From: Pseudomonas cremoricolorata
Lineage (GTDB): Bacteria; Pseudomonadota; Gammaproteobacteria; Pseudomonadales; Pseudomonadaceae
Length of the DNA: 64,000 nucleotides
Direction of reading: 5' to 3'
Assembly: GCF_000759535.1 (NCBI RefSeq)
Contig: NZ_CP009455.1
Location: forward strand, 372,001-436,000
The notes under the pieces were generated by a model. It was not told the origin of the DNA. It saw nothing but the letters and a program-made list of their open reading frames with translations, and ran no database searches. Shown here one piece after another: positions 39,461 through 49,811 of this stretch. Both the position numbers and the translations under genes were made by a program. The number at the start of each line of letters is the position of its first letter. The stretch's first letter is position 1.

Positions 39461-40102
39461 TCACGCGTCCCCTTTGGCCAAGTCGTCCAGCTTCAGTTGC
39501 AGTCCACCGGTCGCGGCGTCGTCAGACATCGCGGCCTTGGCCTTTTCGTAGGCGCCGTGTGCATCATCGGCACGGCCCAGTTGCACCAGCAGATCACCTT
39601 TGAGTTCTTCGCGGCTGGCCAGGAAGGCCTTTTCCGCATCACCATCGAGCAGTTTCAGCGCATCTTCCGCTTTGTCTTGAGCGGCCAGCACACGGGCCAG
39701 ACGCTGTCGGGAAATTTCCCCGAGGGTGGCGTCGGCCGGCTTGTCGAGCACGCTCTTGAGTTCAGCGGCGGCATCATCGAGCTTGCCGCTGTCGACTGCA
39801 ACCTTGGCGACGAACAGGCTGCCGTACTGCGCATAGGCGCTGCCGCCGAAATCGCTCTTGAGCTTGCCAGCCAGTTCGGCGACCTTGGCGGTGTCCGGCG
39901 TGCCGCTTGGCGTCAGCGTGGTTTCCAGCAATGCCTGGTACAGGCCCGAGGCACCCTGGGACTGGTTGCTCTGGTACTTCTGCCAGGCCTGCCAACCCAT
40001 CACCACTGCCGCGGCGAGCAAGGCACCCGTGAGCAACGGCTTGCCGTTGCGATTCCACCAGTCCTTGGCGCCAGCCAGGCCATCATCATCGATACTCGAC
40101 AC
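39461..40102 (-). CDS. yfgM: YfgM-family membrane-anchored TPR protein
   Basis: A 213-residue protein with a cytoplasmic head, one membrane helix at about residues 23-43, and a periplasmic tetratricopeptide region. YfgM is an ancillary factor of the SecYEG translocon, linked to periplasmic chaperones. A GTG at 40102 has AGGAG 6 nt upstream and gives SSIDDDGLAGAKDWWNRNG as the N terminus, matching the family. An in-frame start 7 codons upstream lacks a ribosome site. It lies between hisS and bamB. Confidence 0.9.
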   Translation of the reverse strand: MSSIDDDGLAGAKDWWNRNGKPLLTGALLAAAVVMGWQAWQKYQSNQSQGASGLYQALLETTLTPSGTPDTAKVAELAGKLKSDFGGSAYAQYGSLFVAKVAVDSGKLDDAAAELKSVLDKPADATLGEISRQRLARVLAAQDKAEDALKLLDGDAEKAFLASREELKGDLLVQLGRADDAHGAYEKAKAAMSDDAATGGLQLKLDDLAKGDA

Positions 40103-40141
40103 CCCAATACTCCTTTTCAGCAATTCGGCGGTTGAAGCGCG

Positions 40142-41431
40142 TCACGCGTTCGCGATTGCGCTTTGCAGGTGCTCGGCCAGAGCATCCCAGGCAATGTTCT
40201 GTTGTTCGCCCTGACCACGCAGGGGCTTGACGCCGATGACTTCAGCGGCCAGTTCGTCGTCGCCCAGGATCAGCGCGAACAGCGCGCCGCTCTTGTCGGC
40301 CTTCTTGAACTGGCTCTTGAAGCTGCCGGCCCCGGCGTTGACCGCCAGGCGCAGCGACGGCAGACGATCACGCAGTTGCTCGACCAGACGCAGCCCGGCC
40401 AACTCGGCTTGCTCGCCGAACGCGCACAGGTAGACGTCGATCTGCCGGTTGATCGAGGCAGGTACCTTGTCGAGGGTCTGCAGCAGCAGGATCAGGCGCT
40501 CGATGCCCATGGCGAAACCCACGCCCGGGGTCGGCTTGCCGCCCATCTGCTCGACCAGACCATCGTAGCGACCGCCGGCACACACGGTGCCCTGGGCGCC
40601 GAGCTGGTCGGTGACCCACTCGAACACGGTCTTGCTGTAGTAGTCCAGGCCACGCACCAGCTTGGTGTTGATCACGAACGGAATGCCTGCGGCATGCAGA
40701 CGCGCCTTGAGGCCCTCGAAGTGTTCACGCGAGGCGTCGTCGAGGTAATCCTCGAGCTTCGGCGCATCGACCAGCACCGCCTGGGTGCCGGCATCCTTGC
40801 TGTCGAGCACCCGCAGCGGGTTGCTCTTGAGGCGGCGCTGGCTGTCTTCGTCGAGCTGCTCGAGGCGTGCGGAAAGAAATTCCACCAGGGCATCGCGGTA
40901 GCGCGCCCGCGCTTCGCTGGTGCCCAGGCTGTTGAGCTCCAGGGTCACCGCATCACGAATACCAAGCAGGCCCCACAGCCGCCAGCTGAGGATGATCAGC
41001 TCGGCATCGACATCCGGACCGTCGAGATTGAACACCTCGACGCCAATCTGGTGAAACTGCCGATAGCGGCCCTTCTGCGGGCGCTCGTGGCGGAACATCT
41101 GCCCGGTGTACCAGAGCTTCTGCACCTGGCCGTTACCGGTGATGCCGTGTTCGAGCACGGCGCGCACGCAGGCAGCGGTGCCTTCCGGGCGCAGGGTGAG
41201 CGAATCACCGTTGCGGTCCTCGAAGGTGTACATCTCTTTTTCGACGATATCGGTCACTTCGCCGATCGAGCGCTTGAACAGCTCGGTGAACTCGACGATG
41301 GGCGTGCGGATCTGGCTGTAGCCATAACCGTCCAGCAGGCTGGCCACGGTGCCCTCGAAGTAGCGCCACAGCGGCGACTGGTCGGGCAGGATGTCGTTCA
41401 TGCCACGGATGGCTTGCAGCGATTTGCTCAC
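40142..41431 (-). CDS. hisS: Histidyl-tRNA synthetase
   Basis: A 429-residue class II synthetase. Motif 1 is in the N-terminal third. Motif 2 is [22 protein letters not shown]. The histidine-specific motifs [15 protein letters not shown] and [14 protein letters not shown] are followed by motif 3, [14 protein letters not shown], and the anticodon-binding domain. The start is GTG at 41431 with AAGGA about 6 nt ahead. It lies 24 nt downstream of ispG. Confidence 0.97.
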   Translation of the reverse strand: MSKSLQAIRGMNDILPDQSPLWRYFEGTVASLLDGYGYSQIRTPIVEFTELFKRSIGEVTDIVEKEMYTFEDRNGDSLTLRPEGTAACVRAVLEHGITGNGQVQKLWYTGQMFRHERPQKGRYRQFHQIGVEVFNLDGPDVDAELIILSWRLWGLLGIRDAVTLELNSLGTSEARARYRDALVEFLSARLEQLDEDSQRRLKSNPLRVLDSKDAGTQAVLVDAPKLEDYLDDASREHFEGLKARLHAAGIPFVINTKLVRGLDYYSKTVFEWVTDQLGAQGTVCAGGRYDGLVEQMGGKPTPGVGFAMGIERLILLLQTLDKVPASINRQIDVYLCAFGEQAELAGLRLVEQLRDRLPSLRLAVNAGAGSFKSQFKKADKSGALFALILGDDELAAEVIGVKPLRGQGEQQNIAWDALAEHLQSAIANA

Positions 41432-41455
41432 GGAAAGTCCTTACGAATCTGTGTA

Positions 41456-42565
41456 TCAGCCACGGGCAATCAATGCCGCGTCGGCGTCGGCCTTCTCGGC
41501 CGCTTTCTGGCGGATGAGCCGTTCCAGCTCATCGACCAGGTTGTCATTGTTCAGCTTCTGCGACGGCTTGCCGTCGATATACACCAGGTTCGGCGTGCCG
41601 CCGGTCAGGCCGACATGGGCTTCCTTGGCTTCGCCGGGACCGTTGACCACGCAACCGATCACCGCTACGTCCATCGGCACCAGCAGATCTTCAAGGCGCC
41701 CTTCCAGTTCGTTCATGGTCTTGACCACATCGAAATTCTGCCGCGAGCAGCTCGGGCAAGCGATGAAATTGATGCCACGCGAACGCAGACGCAGGGACTT
41801 GAGGATGTCGTAGCCGACCTTCACTTCCTCGACCGGATCGGCGGCCAGGGAAATACGGATGGTGTCGCCGATACCTTCGGCAAGCAGCATACCGAGGCCC
41901 ACGGCAGATTTCACCGTTCCTGAACGCAGGCCACCGGCCTCGGTGATGCCCAGGTGAAGGGGCTGGACGATCTGCTTGGCCAGTTGCCGGTAGGCATCGA
42001 CCGCCATGAACACATCGGAAGCCTTGACGCTGACCTTGAAGTCCTGGAAATCCAGGCGATCGAGGTGCTCGACGTGGCGCAGCGCCGACTCCACCAGCGC
42101 CGCCGGGGTGGGCTCGCCGTATTTCTTCTGCAGGTCTTTTTCCAGGGAGCCGGCATTGACGCCGATACGGATCGGAATGCCACGGTCGCGGGCGGCATCG
42201 ACCACGGCGCGCACACGGTCTTCGCGACCGATGTTGCCCGGGTTGATGCGCAGGCAGTCGACACCCAGTTCAGCCACGCGCAGGGCGATGCGGTAGTCGA
42301 AGTGGATATCGGCCACCAGCGGCACACTGACCTGCTGCTTGATCCGACCGAATGCTTCGGCAGCGTCCATGTCGGGCACCGACACGCGCACGATGTCGAC
42401 GCCGGCATCGACCAGGCGCTGGATCTGCGCGACGGTGGCGGCGACGTCATTGGTATCGGTATTGGTCATGCTTTGTACGGCGATCGGCGCGTCGCCGCCT
42501 ACCGCTACATTGCCGACCCAGATCTTGCGGGATTCGCGACGTTTGATCGGAGATTCACCGTGCAT
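41456..42565 (-). CDS. ispG: 4-hydroxy-3-methylbut-2-enyl diphosphate synthase (IspG)
   Basis: A 369-residue Fe-S enzyme of the MEP isoprenoid pathway that converts MEcPP to HMBPP. The cluster ligands are all present: C270 and C273 in [12 protein letters not shown]305 in [10 protein letters not shown], and E312. The N-terminal TIM-barrel half shows VQSMTNTDT and RINPGNIG. It depends on Fe-S assembly of the kind encoded a few kilobases away by the isc operon. It lies 3 nt after rodZ. Confidence 0.97.
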   Translation of the reverse strand: MHGESPIKRRESRKIWVGNVAVGGDAPIAVQSMTNTDTNDVAATVAQIQRLVDAGVDIVRVSVPDMDAAEAFGRIKQQVSVPLVADIHFDYRIALRVAELGVDCLRINPGNIGREDRVRAVVDAARDRGIPIRIGVNAGSLEKDLQKKYGEPTPAALVESALRHVEHLDRLDFQDFKVSVKASDVFMAVDAYRQLAKQIVQPLHLGITEAGGLRSGTVKSAVGLGMLLAEGIGDTIRISLAADPVEEVKVGYDILKSLRLRSRGINFIACPSCSRQNFDVVKTMNELEGRLEDLLVPMDVAVIGCVVNGPGEAKEAHVGLTGGTPNLVYIDGKPSQKLNNDNLVDELERLIRQKAAEKADADAALIARG

Positions 42566-42568
42566 GAA

Positions 42569-43561
42569 TTACTGTCCCAACTTGAGGCGAGCGGTCTCGC
42601 CACTGGTGAACGAAGCGACGTCGACCGCCTGGCCGTTGTAGCTGACCTGGGCGCCACGGGCGAAGCCCAGGCGCACCGCGAACGGCGGCTTGCCACTGAG
42701 TTCGACGGTCTCGCCCTTGCGCTTGAGCGCGCTGAGCAGCACCTTGCCGTTGCCATCGGTGACCTGCGTCCAGCAGTCGGCGACGAAGGTGATCGCCACC
42801 TTGCCACTGCCGGCAGGTGCCGGGGTTTCGGCAGGCGTGGCGGCCGGACTGGCAGGGGTGCTCGCGGCATTGTTCGCAGGAGCGGCGGAGGCCGTCGGCG
42901 CGGCCGGTGCAGGCACGGCAGCGCTGTTCTGGCTCGGCTGAGCGGCTGCGGTGGAGGTTTCGGTCGCGGGTGCTTCGGTGCTTTCGCCGGTGGTGCCAGG
43001 CAGGGCCAGCGCAGTCGACTCGGGCTGCTGCGCGGCGTTCACCGCCTGATCTTCCGGCTCGTCGAGCGGATGGATTTGCGTGGTGCCATCGGCGCTTTCC
43101 ACCTCGACATGCTCAAGGGCCATGTTCGCCAGCTCTTTGCTGCGCTGGCTGCCCTGGTCCTGCCACCAGACGAAGCCACCGCCGACCACCGCCAGCAGCA
43201 CCAGCAGGCTGACCCCGCGCAGGATGTTCTGCGACAGGCGCTTGGGCTCATCGATGCGGCCCAGCGAATGCACGTCGCTGCCCTTGGCGTGGGAACCGGT
43301 GACCTGATCGAAGGCCGCGACCAGCGGTGCCTGGTCCATGTCCATGAGCTTGGCGTAGGCGCGGATGTAGCCGCGGGCGAAGGTGTGCCCCGGCAGCTTG
43401 TCGAAGGCACCGGTTTCCAGGTGGTTCAGCGACGTGAGCGTAAGGTTCAGCTTGCGCGCCACTTCGGCCTGGGACCAGCCGCGGGCCTCTCGGGCCTGGC
43501 GCAGGGTGTCCCCGGGATTCTGGTGGGTCGCTGCTACTGCTTCGGGATGCGCGGCGTTCAT
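42569..43561 (-). CDS. rodZ: Cytoskeletal membrane protein RodZ
   Basis: A 330-residue bitopic protein that links MreB filaments to the wall machinery. The cytoplasmic helix-turn-helix domain occupies about residues 17-80 (LRQAREARGWSQAEVARKLNLT). A basic patch leads to one membrane helix at about 113-135. A long Ala/Pro/Thr-rich linker follows (about 165-245), then the periplasmic DUF4115 domain (FVADCWTQVTDGNGKVL). Its ATG overlaps the pilF stop by 4 nt. Confidence 0.94.
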   Translation of the reverse strand: MNAAHPEAVAATHQNPGDTLRQAREARGWSQAEVARKLNLTLTSLNHLETGAFDKLPGHTFARGYIRAYAKLMDMDQAPLVAAFDQVTGSHAKGSDVHSLGRIDEPKRLSQNILRGVSLLVLLAVVGGGFVWWQDQGSQRSKELANMALEHVEVESADGTTQIHPLDEPEDQAVNAAQQPESTALALPGTTGESTEAPATETSTAAAQPSQNSAAVPAPAAPTASAAPANNAASTPASPAATPAETPAPAGSGKVAITFVADCWTQVTDGNGKVLLSALKRKGETVELSGKPPFAVRLGFARGAQVSYNGQAVDVASFTSGETARLKLGQ

Positions 43562-44319
43562 CGTTGCTCCGACAGGTATTGCTGATACTCCGGTGTACCC
43601 GGATAGAGTCGTTGTAATTGCTGGCCCAGCTGCGCTGCGGCAACCTGCTCGTCGAACCGACGTGCCAGACGGCTACCCAGCAACAGGCTGCGGGCGTCAT
43701 GGTCGCTCAGTTCGCTGAAACGATTGAAGTAGTCCCAGGCCGGCACATAATGCCTGTTTTCGTAGGCCAACTCAGCCATTTCCAACAATGCTCGGGGCTG
43801 ATGTGGATTGAGTTGAAGGGCCTTGTGCAGATGCTCGTGCGCCTGGTCGTGTTGACCTTGCCTGAGGGCGGTCAGACCCAGGTTCTCGTACACCCGCGAA
43901 CGTTCAGGATACAGGGTATCGACGGCAGCTTGGCGAAACATCTGCTCTGCCTGACGAAAATGTCCCTGAGCATAGAGGAATGCACCGTAGTTGTTGAGCA
44001 TTCGCGTCTCGGTCGGACGCTGCTGCAAGGCCTTGGTGAAGTGCCGATCAGCCAGCTCCGGCTCGCCCTCGGCCTGATACACCAGCGCCAGGGCGGCATG
44101 GGCGTCAGCGTCGCCGGGGGCGATGGCCAGTGCCTTGGCCAGCGGCGCCTTGGCCTGCTGGTTCATTCCGCGTTGCACGTAGCCCAAGCCCAACTGCACG
44201 TAGGCGCGCCGAGCCTGTTCACGACCCTCGCGGCTGGCCAGCGGGTCGCTGGCGCCGCTCGACACGCAGCCGGCGAGCAGCAATAGCGTGAAGATCGACA
44301 GCGCCGAGCGCAGGGTCAT
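43558..44319 (-). CDS. pilF: Type IV pilus biogenesis lipoprotein PilF/PilW
   Basis: A 253-residue outer-membrane lipoprotein (lipobox LLAGC) built from about six tetratricopeptide repeats, such as ARRAYVQLGLGYVQRGMNQQAK and ARLYENLGLTAL-like units. PilF helps the PilQ secretin reach and assemble in the outer membrane. I placed the start at ATG 44319, as the preceding TTG adds only one residue. It is cotranscribed with rlmN upstream (14-nt gap) and overlaps rodZ downstream. Confidence 0.93.
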   Translation of the reverse strand: MTLRSALSIFTLLLLAGCVSSGASDPLASREGREQARRAYVQLGLGYVQRGMNQQAKAPLAKALAIAPGDADAHAALALVYQAEGEPELADRHFTKALQQRPTETRMLNNYGAFLYAQGHFRQAEQMFRQAAVDTLYPERSRVYENLGLTALRQGQHDQAHEHLHKALQLNPHQPRALLEMAELAYENRHYVPAWDYFNRFSELSDHDARSLLLGSRLARRFDEQVAAAQLGQQLQRLYPGTPEYQQYLSEQR

Positions 44320-44333
44320 CAAGGGAGGTCTCG

Positions 44334-45479
44334 TCAGAGGCGCACGGCGCTGTCTTGCAACTCGGCATCGGCAGCGATCTGGCGCACGGCGATGTAGCGT
44401 TCGCTACGCCGGGTACGGTCCATGACCTGCCCGACCAACTGGCCGCATGCCGCATCGATGTCTTCACCACGAGTGGTACGGGTGGTGACGTTGTAGCCAG
44501 CGTGGTGCAGCAAGTCCTGGAAACGACGAATGGCGTTGTTGCTGGGACGCTCGTAACCCGAATGCGGGAACGGGTTAAACGGGATCAGGTTGATCTTGCA
44601 CGGCACATCGCGTAGCAGCTCGATCATTTCGGCGGCGTGTTGCGGCTGATCGTTGACGTCCTTGAGCAAGGTGTACTCGATGGTCAGCACGCGCTTGCCA
44701 CCGAGTGTGGACATGTAGCCCATGCACGACTCGAGGAGCATCTTGAGCGGGTACTTCTTGTTGATCGGCACCAACTGATTGCGCAGCGCGTCGTTCGGCG
44801 CGTGCAGCGAAAGGGCCAGGGACACGTCGATGTGCTTGGCCAGCTCGTCGATCATCGGCACCACGCCCGAGGTCGACAACGTGACCCGGCGCTTGGAAAT
44901 GCCATAGCCCAGATCGTCCATCATGATCTTCATGGCGGCGATGACATTATCGAAATTGAGCAACGGCTCGCCCATGCCCATCATCACCACGTTGGTGATG
45001 GCGCGGTCGATCTTGGCGGGCACGGTGCCGAAGGATTTGTTCGCAAGCCACACCTGGCCGATCACTTCGGCGGCGGTGAGGTTGCTGTTGAAGCCTTGCT
45101 TGCCGGTTGAGCAGAAACTGCAGTCCAGGGCGCAGCCGGCTTGCGACGACACGCACAGGGTGCCGCGATCGTCGGTAGGAATGTAGACGGTTTCGACGCA
45201 GCTGCCGGAGGCAACGCGGATCACCCATTTGCGGGTGCCGTCGGCGGAAATGTCCTCACTGACCACTTCCGGAGCCCGAATCTCGGCAACGGCCTCGAGC
45301 TTCTCGCGCAAGACCTTGCCGACATTGGTCATGGCGGCGAAATCATCGACGCCAAAATGGTGAATCCATTTCATCACCTGACCGGCACGGAAACGCTTTT
45401 CCCCGATCGAGTCGAAGAACTGTTCCATTTCCGGCTGAGTCAGCCCCAACAGGTTGATTTTGCCAGTAGATGTCGTCAT
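44334..45479 (-). CDS. rlmN: Dual-specificity rRNA/tRNA adenine-C2 methyltransferase RlmN
   Basis: A 381-residue radical-SAM enzyme that methylates C2 of A2503 in 23S rRNA and A37 in some tRNAs. The radical-SAM cysteines are C116, C120 and C123 in [12 protein letters not shown]. The C-terminal acceptor cysteine is in the motif [16 protein letters not shown] precedes the ATG. It needs a 4Fe-4S cluster. It is 28 nt downstream of ndk on the same strand. Confidence 0.97.
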   Translation of the reverse strand: MTTSTGKINLLGLTQPEMEQFFDSIGEKRFRAGQVMKWIHHFGVDDFAAMTNVGKVLREKLEAVAEIRAPEVVSEDISADGTRKWVIRVASGSCVETVYIPTDDRGTLCVSSQAGCALDCSFCSTGKQGFNSNLTAAEVIGQVWLANKSFGTVPAKIDRAITNVVMMGMGEPLLNFDNVIAAMKIMMDDLGYGISKRRVTLSTSGVVPMIDELAKHIDVSLALSLHAPNDALRNQLVPINKKYPLKMLLESCMGYMSTLGGKRVLTIEYTLLKDVNDQPQHAAEMIELLRDVPCKINLIPFNPFPHSGYERPSNNAIRRFQDLLHHAGYNVTTRTTRGEDIDAACGQLVGQVMDRTRRSERYIAVRQIAADAELQDSAVRL

Positions 45480-45507
45480 GGATTCACCCTCACCCGTAAG
45501 CTTTCGC

Positions 45508-45933
45508 TTAGCGAGTGGTTACCTCGGTAGCAGCGAAGAAGTAAGCGATTTCGCGAGCAGCGGCTGCTTCGGAATCCGAACCGTGGACGGCGTTGGCGTC
45601 GATGGATTCGGCGAAGTCGGCGCGGATGGTGCCGGCAGCAGCTTCTTTAGGGTTGGTGGCGCCCATCAGTTCGCGGTTGCGAGCGATGGCGTTCTCGCCT
45701 TCCAGAACCTGAACGACGACCGGGCCGGAGGTCATGAAGGCAACCAGGTCACCGAAGAAACCGCGCTCTTTGTGCTCAGCGTAGAAGCCTTCGGCTTCGG
45801 CTTTGGACAGTTGCTTGATTTTCGAGGCAACGATGCGCAGACCGGCTTCTTCGAAGCGCGAAGTGATCTTGCCGATGACGTTCTTGGCAACGGCGTCAGG
45901 CTTGATGATCGAGAAAGTACGTTGAACAGCCAT
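45508..45933 (-). CDS. ndk: Nucleoside diphosphate kinase
   Basis: A 141-residue enzyme that balances nucleoside triphosphate pools through a phosphohistidine. The phosphorylated residue is H117 in NAVHGSDS. The N-terminal [11 protein letters not shown] and the [13 protein letters not shown] motif are standard. TGGAG lies 6 nt before the ATG. The terminator at 45965-45992 separates it from iscX, so it probably has its own promoter and leads the ndk-rlmN-pilF-rodZ-ispG-hisS run. Confidence 0.97.
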   Translation of the reverse strand: MAVQRTFSIIKPDAVAKNVIGKITSRFEEAGLRIVASKIKQLSKAEAEGFYAEHKERGFFGDLVAFMTSGPVVVQVLEGENAIARNRELMGATNPKEAAAGTIRADFAESIDANAVHGSDSEAAAAREIAYFFAATEVTTR

Positions 45934-45964
45934 GGAAAACTCCAGAATATTGAGTGTTGCGAAA

Positions 45965-45992
45965 AATTAAACCCGCGAATTATACGCGGGTT
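45965..45992 (-). terminator. Intrinsic terminator of the isc operon
   Basis: On the minus strand the stem AACCCGCG with CGCGGGTT (7-nt loop) is followed by TTAATTTTTC, about 30 nt past the iscX stop and before the ndk leader. Confidence 0.75.
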
Positions 45993-46022
45993 CCAGGGGA
46001 TTGCCTAACCTGCACGCGTCAG

Positions 46023-46223
46023 TCAGTCGGCTTCTTCGATCCACGCCGCCTGGATGGCCTCGAGGACCTTCTCGCCGCCGCGGGCCGGATCGTCGCTGAA
46101 ACCGGGCAGCGCGATGACCCAGCGCTGCAGATCGACGAAATTCACGTAGCGAGGATCGACGTCAGGCTTGCTTTCTGCAAGCTCGATGGCGATATCAAGT
46201 ACATCAACCCATTTCAGACTCAT
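46023..46223 (-). CDS. iscX: Fe-S assembly adaptor IscX
   Basis: A 66-residue acidic protein that binds IscS and ferrous iron and tunes cluster synthesis. The signature LKWVDVLDIAIELAESKPDVDP and the C-terminal ARGGEKVLEAIQAAWIEE are clear. The ATG at 46223 gives the family length. A start 11 codons upstream would overlap fdx. It is the last gene of the isc operon. Confidence 0.95.
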   Translation of the reverse strand: MSLKWVDVLDIAIELAESKPDVDPRYVNFVDLQRWVIALPGFSDDPARGGEKVLEAIQAAWIEEAD

Positions 46224-46233
46224 GACCTGATCC

Positions 46234-46575
46234 TCAATGCGGCGCTTCGGCAGCATGGTTGAGCGAATACTTGGGAATCTCGATGACCAGGTCCTCGTTA
46301 CCCACCACTACCTGGCAGCCCAGACGCGATTGCGCCTCCAAGCCCCAGGCCTTGTCCAGCATGTCCTCTTCGAGCTCGTCGGCTTCGTCGAGCGAATCGA
46401 AGCCCTGGCGGACGATGCAGTGGCAGGTAGTACAGGCTTTTACACCGCCACAGGCGCTTTCCATCTCGATGTGATGGTCGTGGGCCAGCTCCAGGATATT
46501 GGTCCCTGTCGCAACCTCCACGGTCAGCCCCTCGGGGCAGAACTTCTCGTGCGGCAGGAATGTCACCAGCGGCAT
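46234..46575 (-). CDS. fdx: ISC-type 2Fe-2S ferredoxin
   Basis: A 113-residue adrenodoxin-type ferredoxin that supplies electrons for cluster assembly. The ligands are C42, C48, C51 and C87 (ESACGGVKACTTCHC and RLGCQ). It is 3 nt downstream of hscA and 10 nt upstream of iscX. Confidence 0.97.
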   Translation of the reverse strand: MPLVTFLPHEKFCPEGLTVEVATGTNILELAHDHHIEMESACGGVKACTTCHCIVRQGFDSLDEADELEEDMLDKAWGLEAQSRLGCQVVVGNEDLVIEIPKYSLNHAAEAPH

Positions 46576-46578
46576 CGG

Positions 46579-48441
46579 TTACTCCTCGATCTCATTCAGG
46601 TTGCGCCCGGCCAGTGCGGCTTTGACCGTCGAATCAAGGCGACGGGCGGCAAATGCATCGGTCACCTGCGACAGACGCTTGGTCTGTTGCTCGATGGCAG
46701 GGCCATCGGTGCCGGCGAGCAAATCACGTAGTTCCTGCATCTGGAATTGGATGGCGTCACGCTCGTCGGCATCGAGCAGGCGCTCGCCATCGGCGTCCAG
46801 GGCGCCTTCGACCGCTTCGAGCAAGCGCTCGGCATCGACCTGATGCTCGCGCAACTGGCGGGCATTGCGGTCGGCGCCGGCGTGCTCGAAGGAATCCTTG
46901 AGCATGCGCGCCACCTCACCGTCGGTCAGGCCGTAGGATGGCTTGACCTGAATGCTGGCCTCGACACCCGAACCCAGCTCGCGGGCAGCGACGCTGAGCA
47001 GGCCGTCGGCATCGACCTGGAAGGTGACGCGAATTTTCGCAGCGCCGGCCACCATCGGCGGAATACCGCGCAATTCGAAGCGAGCAAGCGAACGGCAGTC
47101 GCTGATCAACTCGCGCTCACCCTGGAGCACGTGGATCATCATGGCCGACTGGCCGTCTTTGTAGGTGGTGAATTCCTGAGCACGTGCCACGGGGATGGTG
47201 GTGTTGCGCGGAATCACCTTCTCCATCAGCCCGCCCATGGTTTCCAGGCCCAGCGACAGCGGAATGACGTCGAGCAGCAGCAGCTCGCCACCGTCACGGC
47301 GGTTACCGGCCAGGGTATCGGCCTGAATCGCCGCGCCAATGGCCACAACCTGGTCGGGGTCGATCGAGGTCAAAGGCTCACGCCCGAACAGCTCGCCAAC
47401 CGCCTCGCGCACGCGCGGCACGCGGGTCGAACCGCCGACCATGACCACGGCAACCACTTCCTCGACCTCGACGCCACTGTCGCGCAGGGCGCGGCGGCAC
47501 GATTTGAGGCTACGGGCGACCATCGGCTCGATCAGCGCCTCGAAGCTACTACGGCTCAGCTCACCCGACCACTGGCCGTGGCTGAGCGACACGCTGTCTT
47601 GCTCGGTCAGGGCTTCCTTGGCGGTGCGCGCGGTCTGCAACAGCAGGCGCTGGGTAGCCGGATCGAGGTCCGACGACAGGCCCGCCTGTTCGATGATCCA
47701 GCCGGCGATGGCGTGATCGAAGTCGTCGCCGCCCAGGGCCGTGTCGCCACCGGTGGCCAGCACCTCGAAGACCCCGGCGCTCAGGCGCAGGATGGAAATA
47801 TCGAAGGTGCCGCCACCCAGGTCATAGATGGCCACCAGGCCTTCGGCATTCTGGTCGAGGCCATAGGCCACGGCCGCTGCGGTCGGCTCGTTGAGCAGGC
47901 GCAAAACGTTGAGCCCGGCGAAGCGCGCGGCGTCCTTGGTGGCCTGGCGCTGGGCATCGTCGAAGTAGGCCGGGACGGTGATGACCGCGCCCACCAGTTC
48001 GCCACCCAGGGTCTGCTCGGCGCGCAGGCGCAACGCCTTGAGAATGTCCGCCGACACCTGCACCGGGCTCTTGGGCCCCTGCACGGTGTCGATGAACGGC
48101 ATGTGCGATTCACCCTCGACGAAGCGATAGGGCAGCTGTTCGCCCAGTTGCTTGACGTCACTCAGGCCGCGGCCCATCAGGCGCTTGACCGAGAGGATAC
48201 TGTTGAACGGGTCGCTCGGCGCCGCGTCTCGGGCCGCCAGGCCGACTTCGGTATGGTCGGCCAGGTAACGCACGGCAGACGGCAGGATGAGCTTGCCCTC
48301 GGCATCGGGCAGGGGCTCGCTGCGACCACTGCGCACGGCAGCGACCAGCGAGTTGGTGGTGCCCAGGTCGATCCCCACCGCCAGGCGACGCTGGTGCGGC
48401 TGGGGGCTCTGACCGGGTTCGGCGATCTGCAATAGGGCCAT
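46579..48441 (-). CDS. hscA: Fe-S assembly Hsp70 chaperone HscA
   Basis: A 620-residue specialised Hsp70 that releases the nascent cluster from IscU. The nucleotide-binding domain shows [29 protein letters not shown] and [17 protein letters not shown]. The substrate-binding domain recognises the LPPVK loop of IscU, which is present in the IscU encoded here. The length matches HscA, which lacks the DnaK C-terminal tail. It is the partner of HscB, 42 nt upstream. Confidence 0.97.
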   Translation of the reverse strand: MALLQIAEPGQSPQPHQRRLAVGIDLGTTNSLVAAVRSGRSEPLPDAEGKLILPSAVRYLADHTEVGLAARDAAPSDPFNSILSVKRLMGRGLSDVKQLGEQLPYRFVEGESHMPFIDTVQGPKSPVQVSADILKALRLRAEQTLGGELVGAVITVPAYFDDAQRQATKDAARFAGLNVLRLLNEPTAAAVAYGLDQNAEGLVAIYDLGGGTFDISILRLSAGVFEVLATGGDTALGGDDFDHAIAGWIIEQAGLSSDLDPATQRLLLQTARTAKEALTEQDSVSLSHGQWSGELSRSSFEALIEPMVARSLKSCRRALRDSGVEVEEVVAVVMVGGSTRVPRVREAVGELFGREPLTSIDPDQVVAIGAAIQADTLAGNRRDGGELLLLDVIPLSLGLETMGGLMEKVIPRNTTIPVARAQEFTTYKDGQSAMMIHVLQGERELISDCRSLARFELRGIPPMVAGAAKIRVTFQVDADGLLSVAARELGSGVEASIQVKPSYGLTDGEVARMLKDSFEHAGADRNARQLREHQVDAERLLEAVEGALDADGERLLDADERDAIQFQMQELRDLLAGTDGPAIEQQTKRLSQVTDAFAARRLDSTVKAALAGRNLNEIEE

Positions 48442-48483
48442 GCTTATCTGAGTACCTTAGGCGTCATCACGGGTAACGCCGGG

Positions 48484-49005
48484 TTAATCGTCGAGGCGCT
48501 CTTCGAGTTGGCGCACTTCCTGGGCGAGCTTGTCGAGAAACTGCATGCGGCGCATCAGTCGCTCGGCCTGCTCGCGCTCGGCCGGGTCGTCCCAGCAACT
48601 GGCGAAGGTGTCGTCGAGGGTCTGCTGGGCAGCCTTGAGGCGACGCTTGAACTGCGCCACGCCATCCAGATCGGCCTCGTCCTGCAAGTCTTCGAGCTCT
48701 TCGCGCAACTGCATCTGCTGCAGAAGGAACTCGGGATCATGCACCGTCACTTCCTGCGGCACTTCCTGGCCACTGATGGCCAGCAGGTAGCGCGCACGCC
48801 GAGGCGGGCTGCGCAGGGTCTGGTAGGCCTCGTTGAGAGCCGCGGACTTTTCCAGGGCGACGCGCTGCTCACGCTCGGAAGCGTCGGCGAAGCGGTCGGG
48901 ATGAACCTCGCGGGCCAGTTCGCGGTAGCGAACGGCCAGCTTGTCGAGGTCCAGACGGAAGGCGGGCTGCAGGTCGAACAGCGCGTAATGGCAAGGAGTA
49001 CCCAC
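48484..49005 (-). CDS. hscB: Fe-S assembly co-chaperone HscB
   Basis: A 173-residue J-domain protein. HPD lies in [12 protein letters not shown], and the C-terminal three-helix domain binds IscU. GTG at 49005 has GAGG about 7 nt ahead and gives [13 protein letters not shown] as the conserved N terminus. An ATG 13 codons further upstream would overlap iscA and is rejected. It lies between iscA and hscA. Confidence 0.94.
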   Translation of the reverse strand: MGTPCHYALFDLQPAFRLDLDKLAVRYRELAREVHPDRFADASEREQRVALEKSAALNEAYQTLRSPPRRARYLLAISGQEVPQEVTVHDPEFLLQQMQLREELEDLQDEADLDGVAQFKRRLKAAQQTLDDTFASCWDDPAEREQAERLMRRMQFLDKLAQEVRQLEERLDD

Positions 49006-49013
49006 GTCAGGCC

Positions 49014-49337
49014 TCAGACATTGAAGCTTTCGCCGCAGCCACATTCACCGCGCACGTTGGGGTTGTTGAACTTGAAGCCTTCGTTCAACCCTTCCTTGAC
49101 GAAGTCGAGCTCGGTACCATCGAGGTAGACCAGGCTTTTCGGGTCGATGATGACCTTTACGCCATGGTTCTCGAAGACCTGGTCTTCCCCTGCCAACTCG
49201 TCGACGAACTCCAGCACATAGGCCAGACCCGAGCAGCCAGTGGTGCGCACGCCGAGGCGAATGCCCTCACCCTTGCCGCGCCCGTCGAGGGAGCGGCGGA
49301 TATGGTTGGCGGCGGCTTCTGTCATGCTGATAGCCAT
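49014..49337 (-). CDS. iscA: A-type Fe-S carrier IscA
   Basis: A 107-residue A-type carrier that moves clusters or iron to target apoproteins. The three ligand cysteines are C35 (TTGCSGLAY), C99 and C101 ([11 protein letters not shown]). It starts at ATG after AAGGAG and follows iscU by 41 nt. Confidence 0.97.
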   Translation of the reverse strand: MAISMTEAAANHIRRSLDGRGKGEGIRLGVRTTGCSGLAYVLEFVDELAGEDQVFENHGVKVIIDPKSLVYLDGTELDFVKEGLNEGFKFNNPNVRGECGCGESFNV

Positions 49338-49378
49338 CGGAACTCCTTACCTCTCATCGAATGCCTGGCGACAGGCGC

Positions 49379-49765
49379 TCAGATCAAGCCTTTCTTCTGC
49401 TTGTAGTCGCGTACGGCTGCCTTGATGGCATCCTCGGCGAGTACCGAGCAGTGAATCTTGACCGGTGGCAACGCCAGCTCTTCAGCGAGCTGGGTGTTCT
49501 TGATGGTCTCGGCCTCGTCGAGGGTCTTGCCTTTCATCCACTCGGTAGCCAGGGAGCTCGAGGCGATGGCCGAGCCGCAGCCGTAGGTCTTGAACTTGGC
49601 GTCTTCGATGACGCCCTGCTCGTTGACCTTGATCTGCAGGCGCATGACGTCGCCACACGCAGGAGCGCCGACCATGCCGGTGCCGACATCCGGGTCCTCG
49701 GCATTCATCTTGCCGACGTTACGCGGGTTTTCGTAGTGGTCGATGACCTTTTCGCTGTATGCCAT
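49379..49765 (-). CDS. iscU: Fe-S scaffold protein IscU
   Basis: The 128-residue scaffold on which 2Fe-2S clusters are built. Ligands are C37 (GAPACGD, with D39), C63 (YGCGSAIASSS) and C106 (IHCSVLAED). The HscA-recognition sequence LPPVK is at 99-103. The gene follows iscS by 46 nt. Confidence 0.98.
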   Translation of the reverse strand: MAYSEKVIDHYENPRNVGKMNAEDPDVGTGMVGAPACGDVMRLQIKVNEQGVIEDAKFKTYGCGSAIASSSLATEWMKGKTLDEAETIKNTQLAEELALPPVKIHCSVLAEDAIKAAVRDYKQKKGLI

Positions 49766-49811
49766 GGTGCAATTCCTTCCTCGTCAGGGAGCCGCTCTTA
49801 CTGGCGACTGC

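Noticed and set aside
46747..48435. A 562-codon plus-strand frame opposite hscA
   Set aside because: hscA carries all the Hsp70 motifs and sits in an intact isc operon. The opposite frame has no ribosome site or domain.
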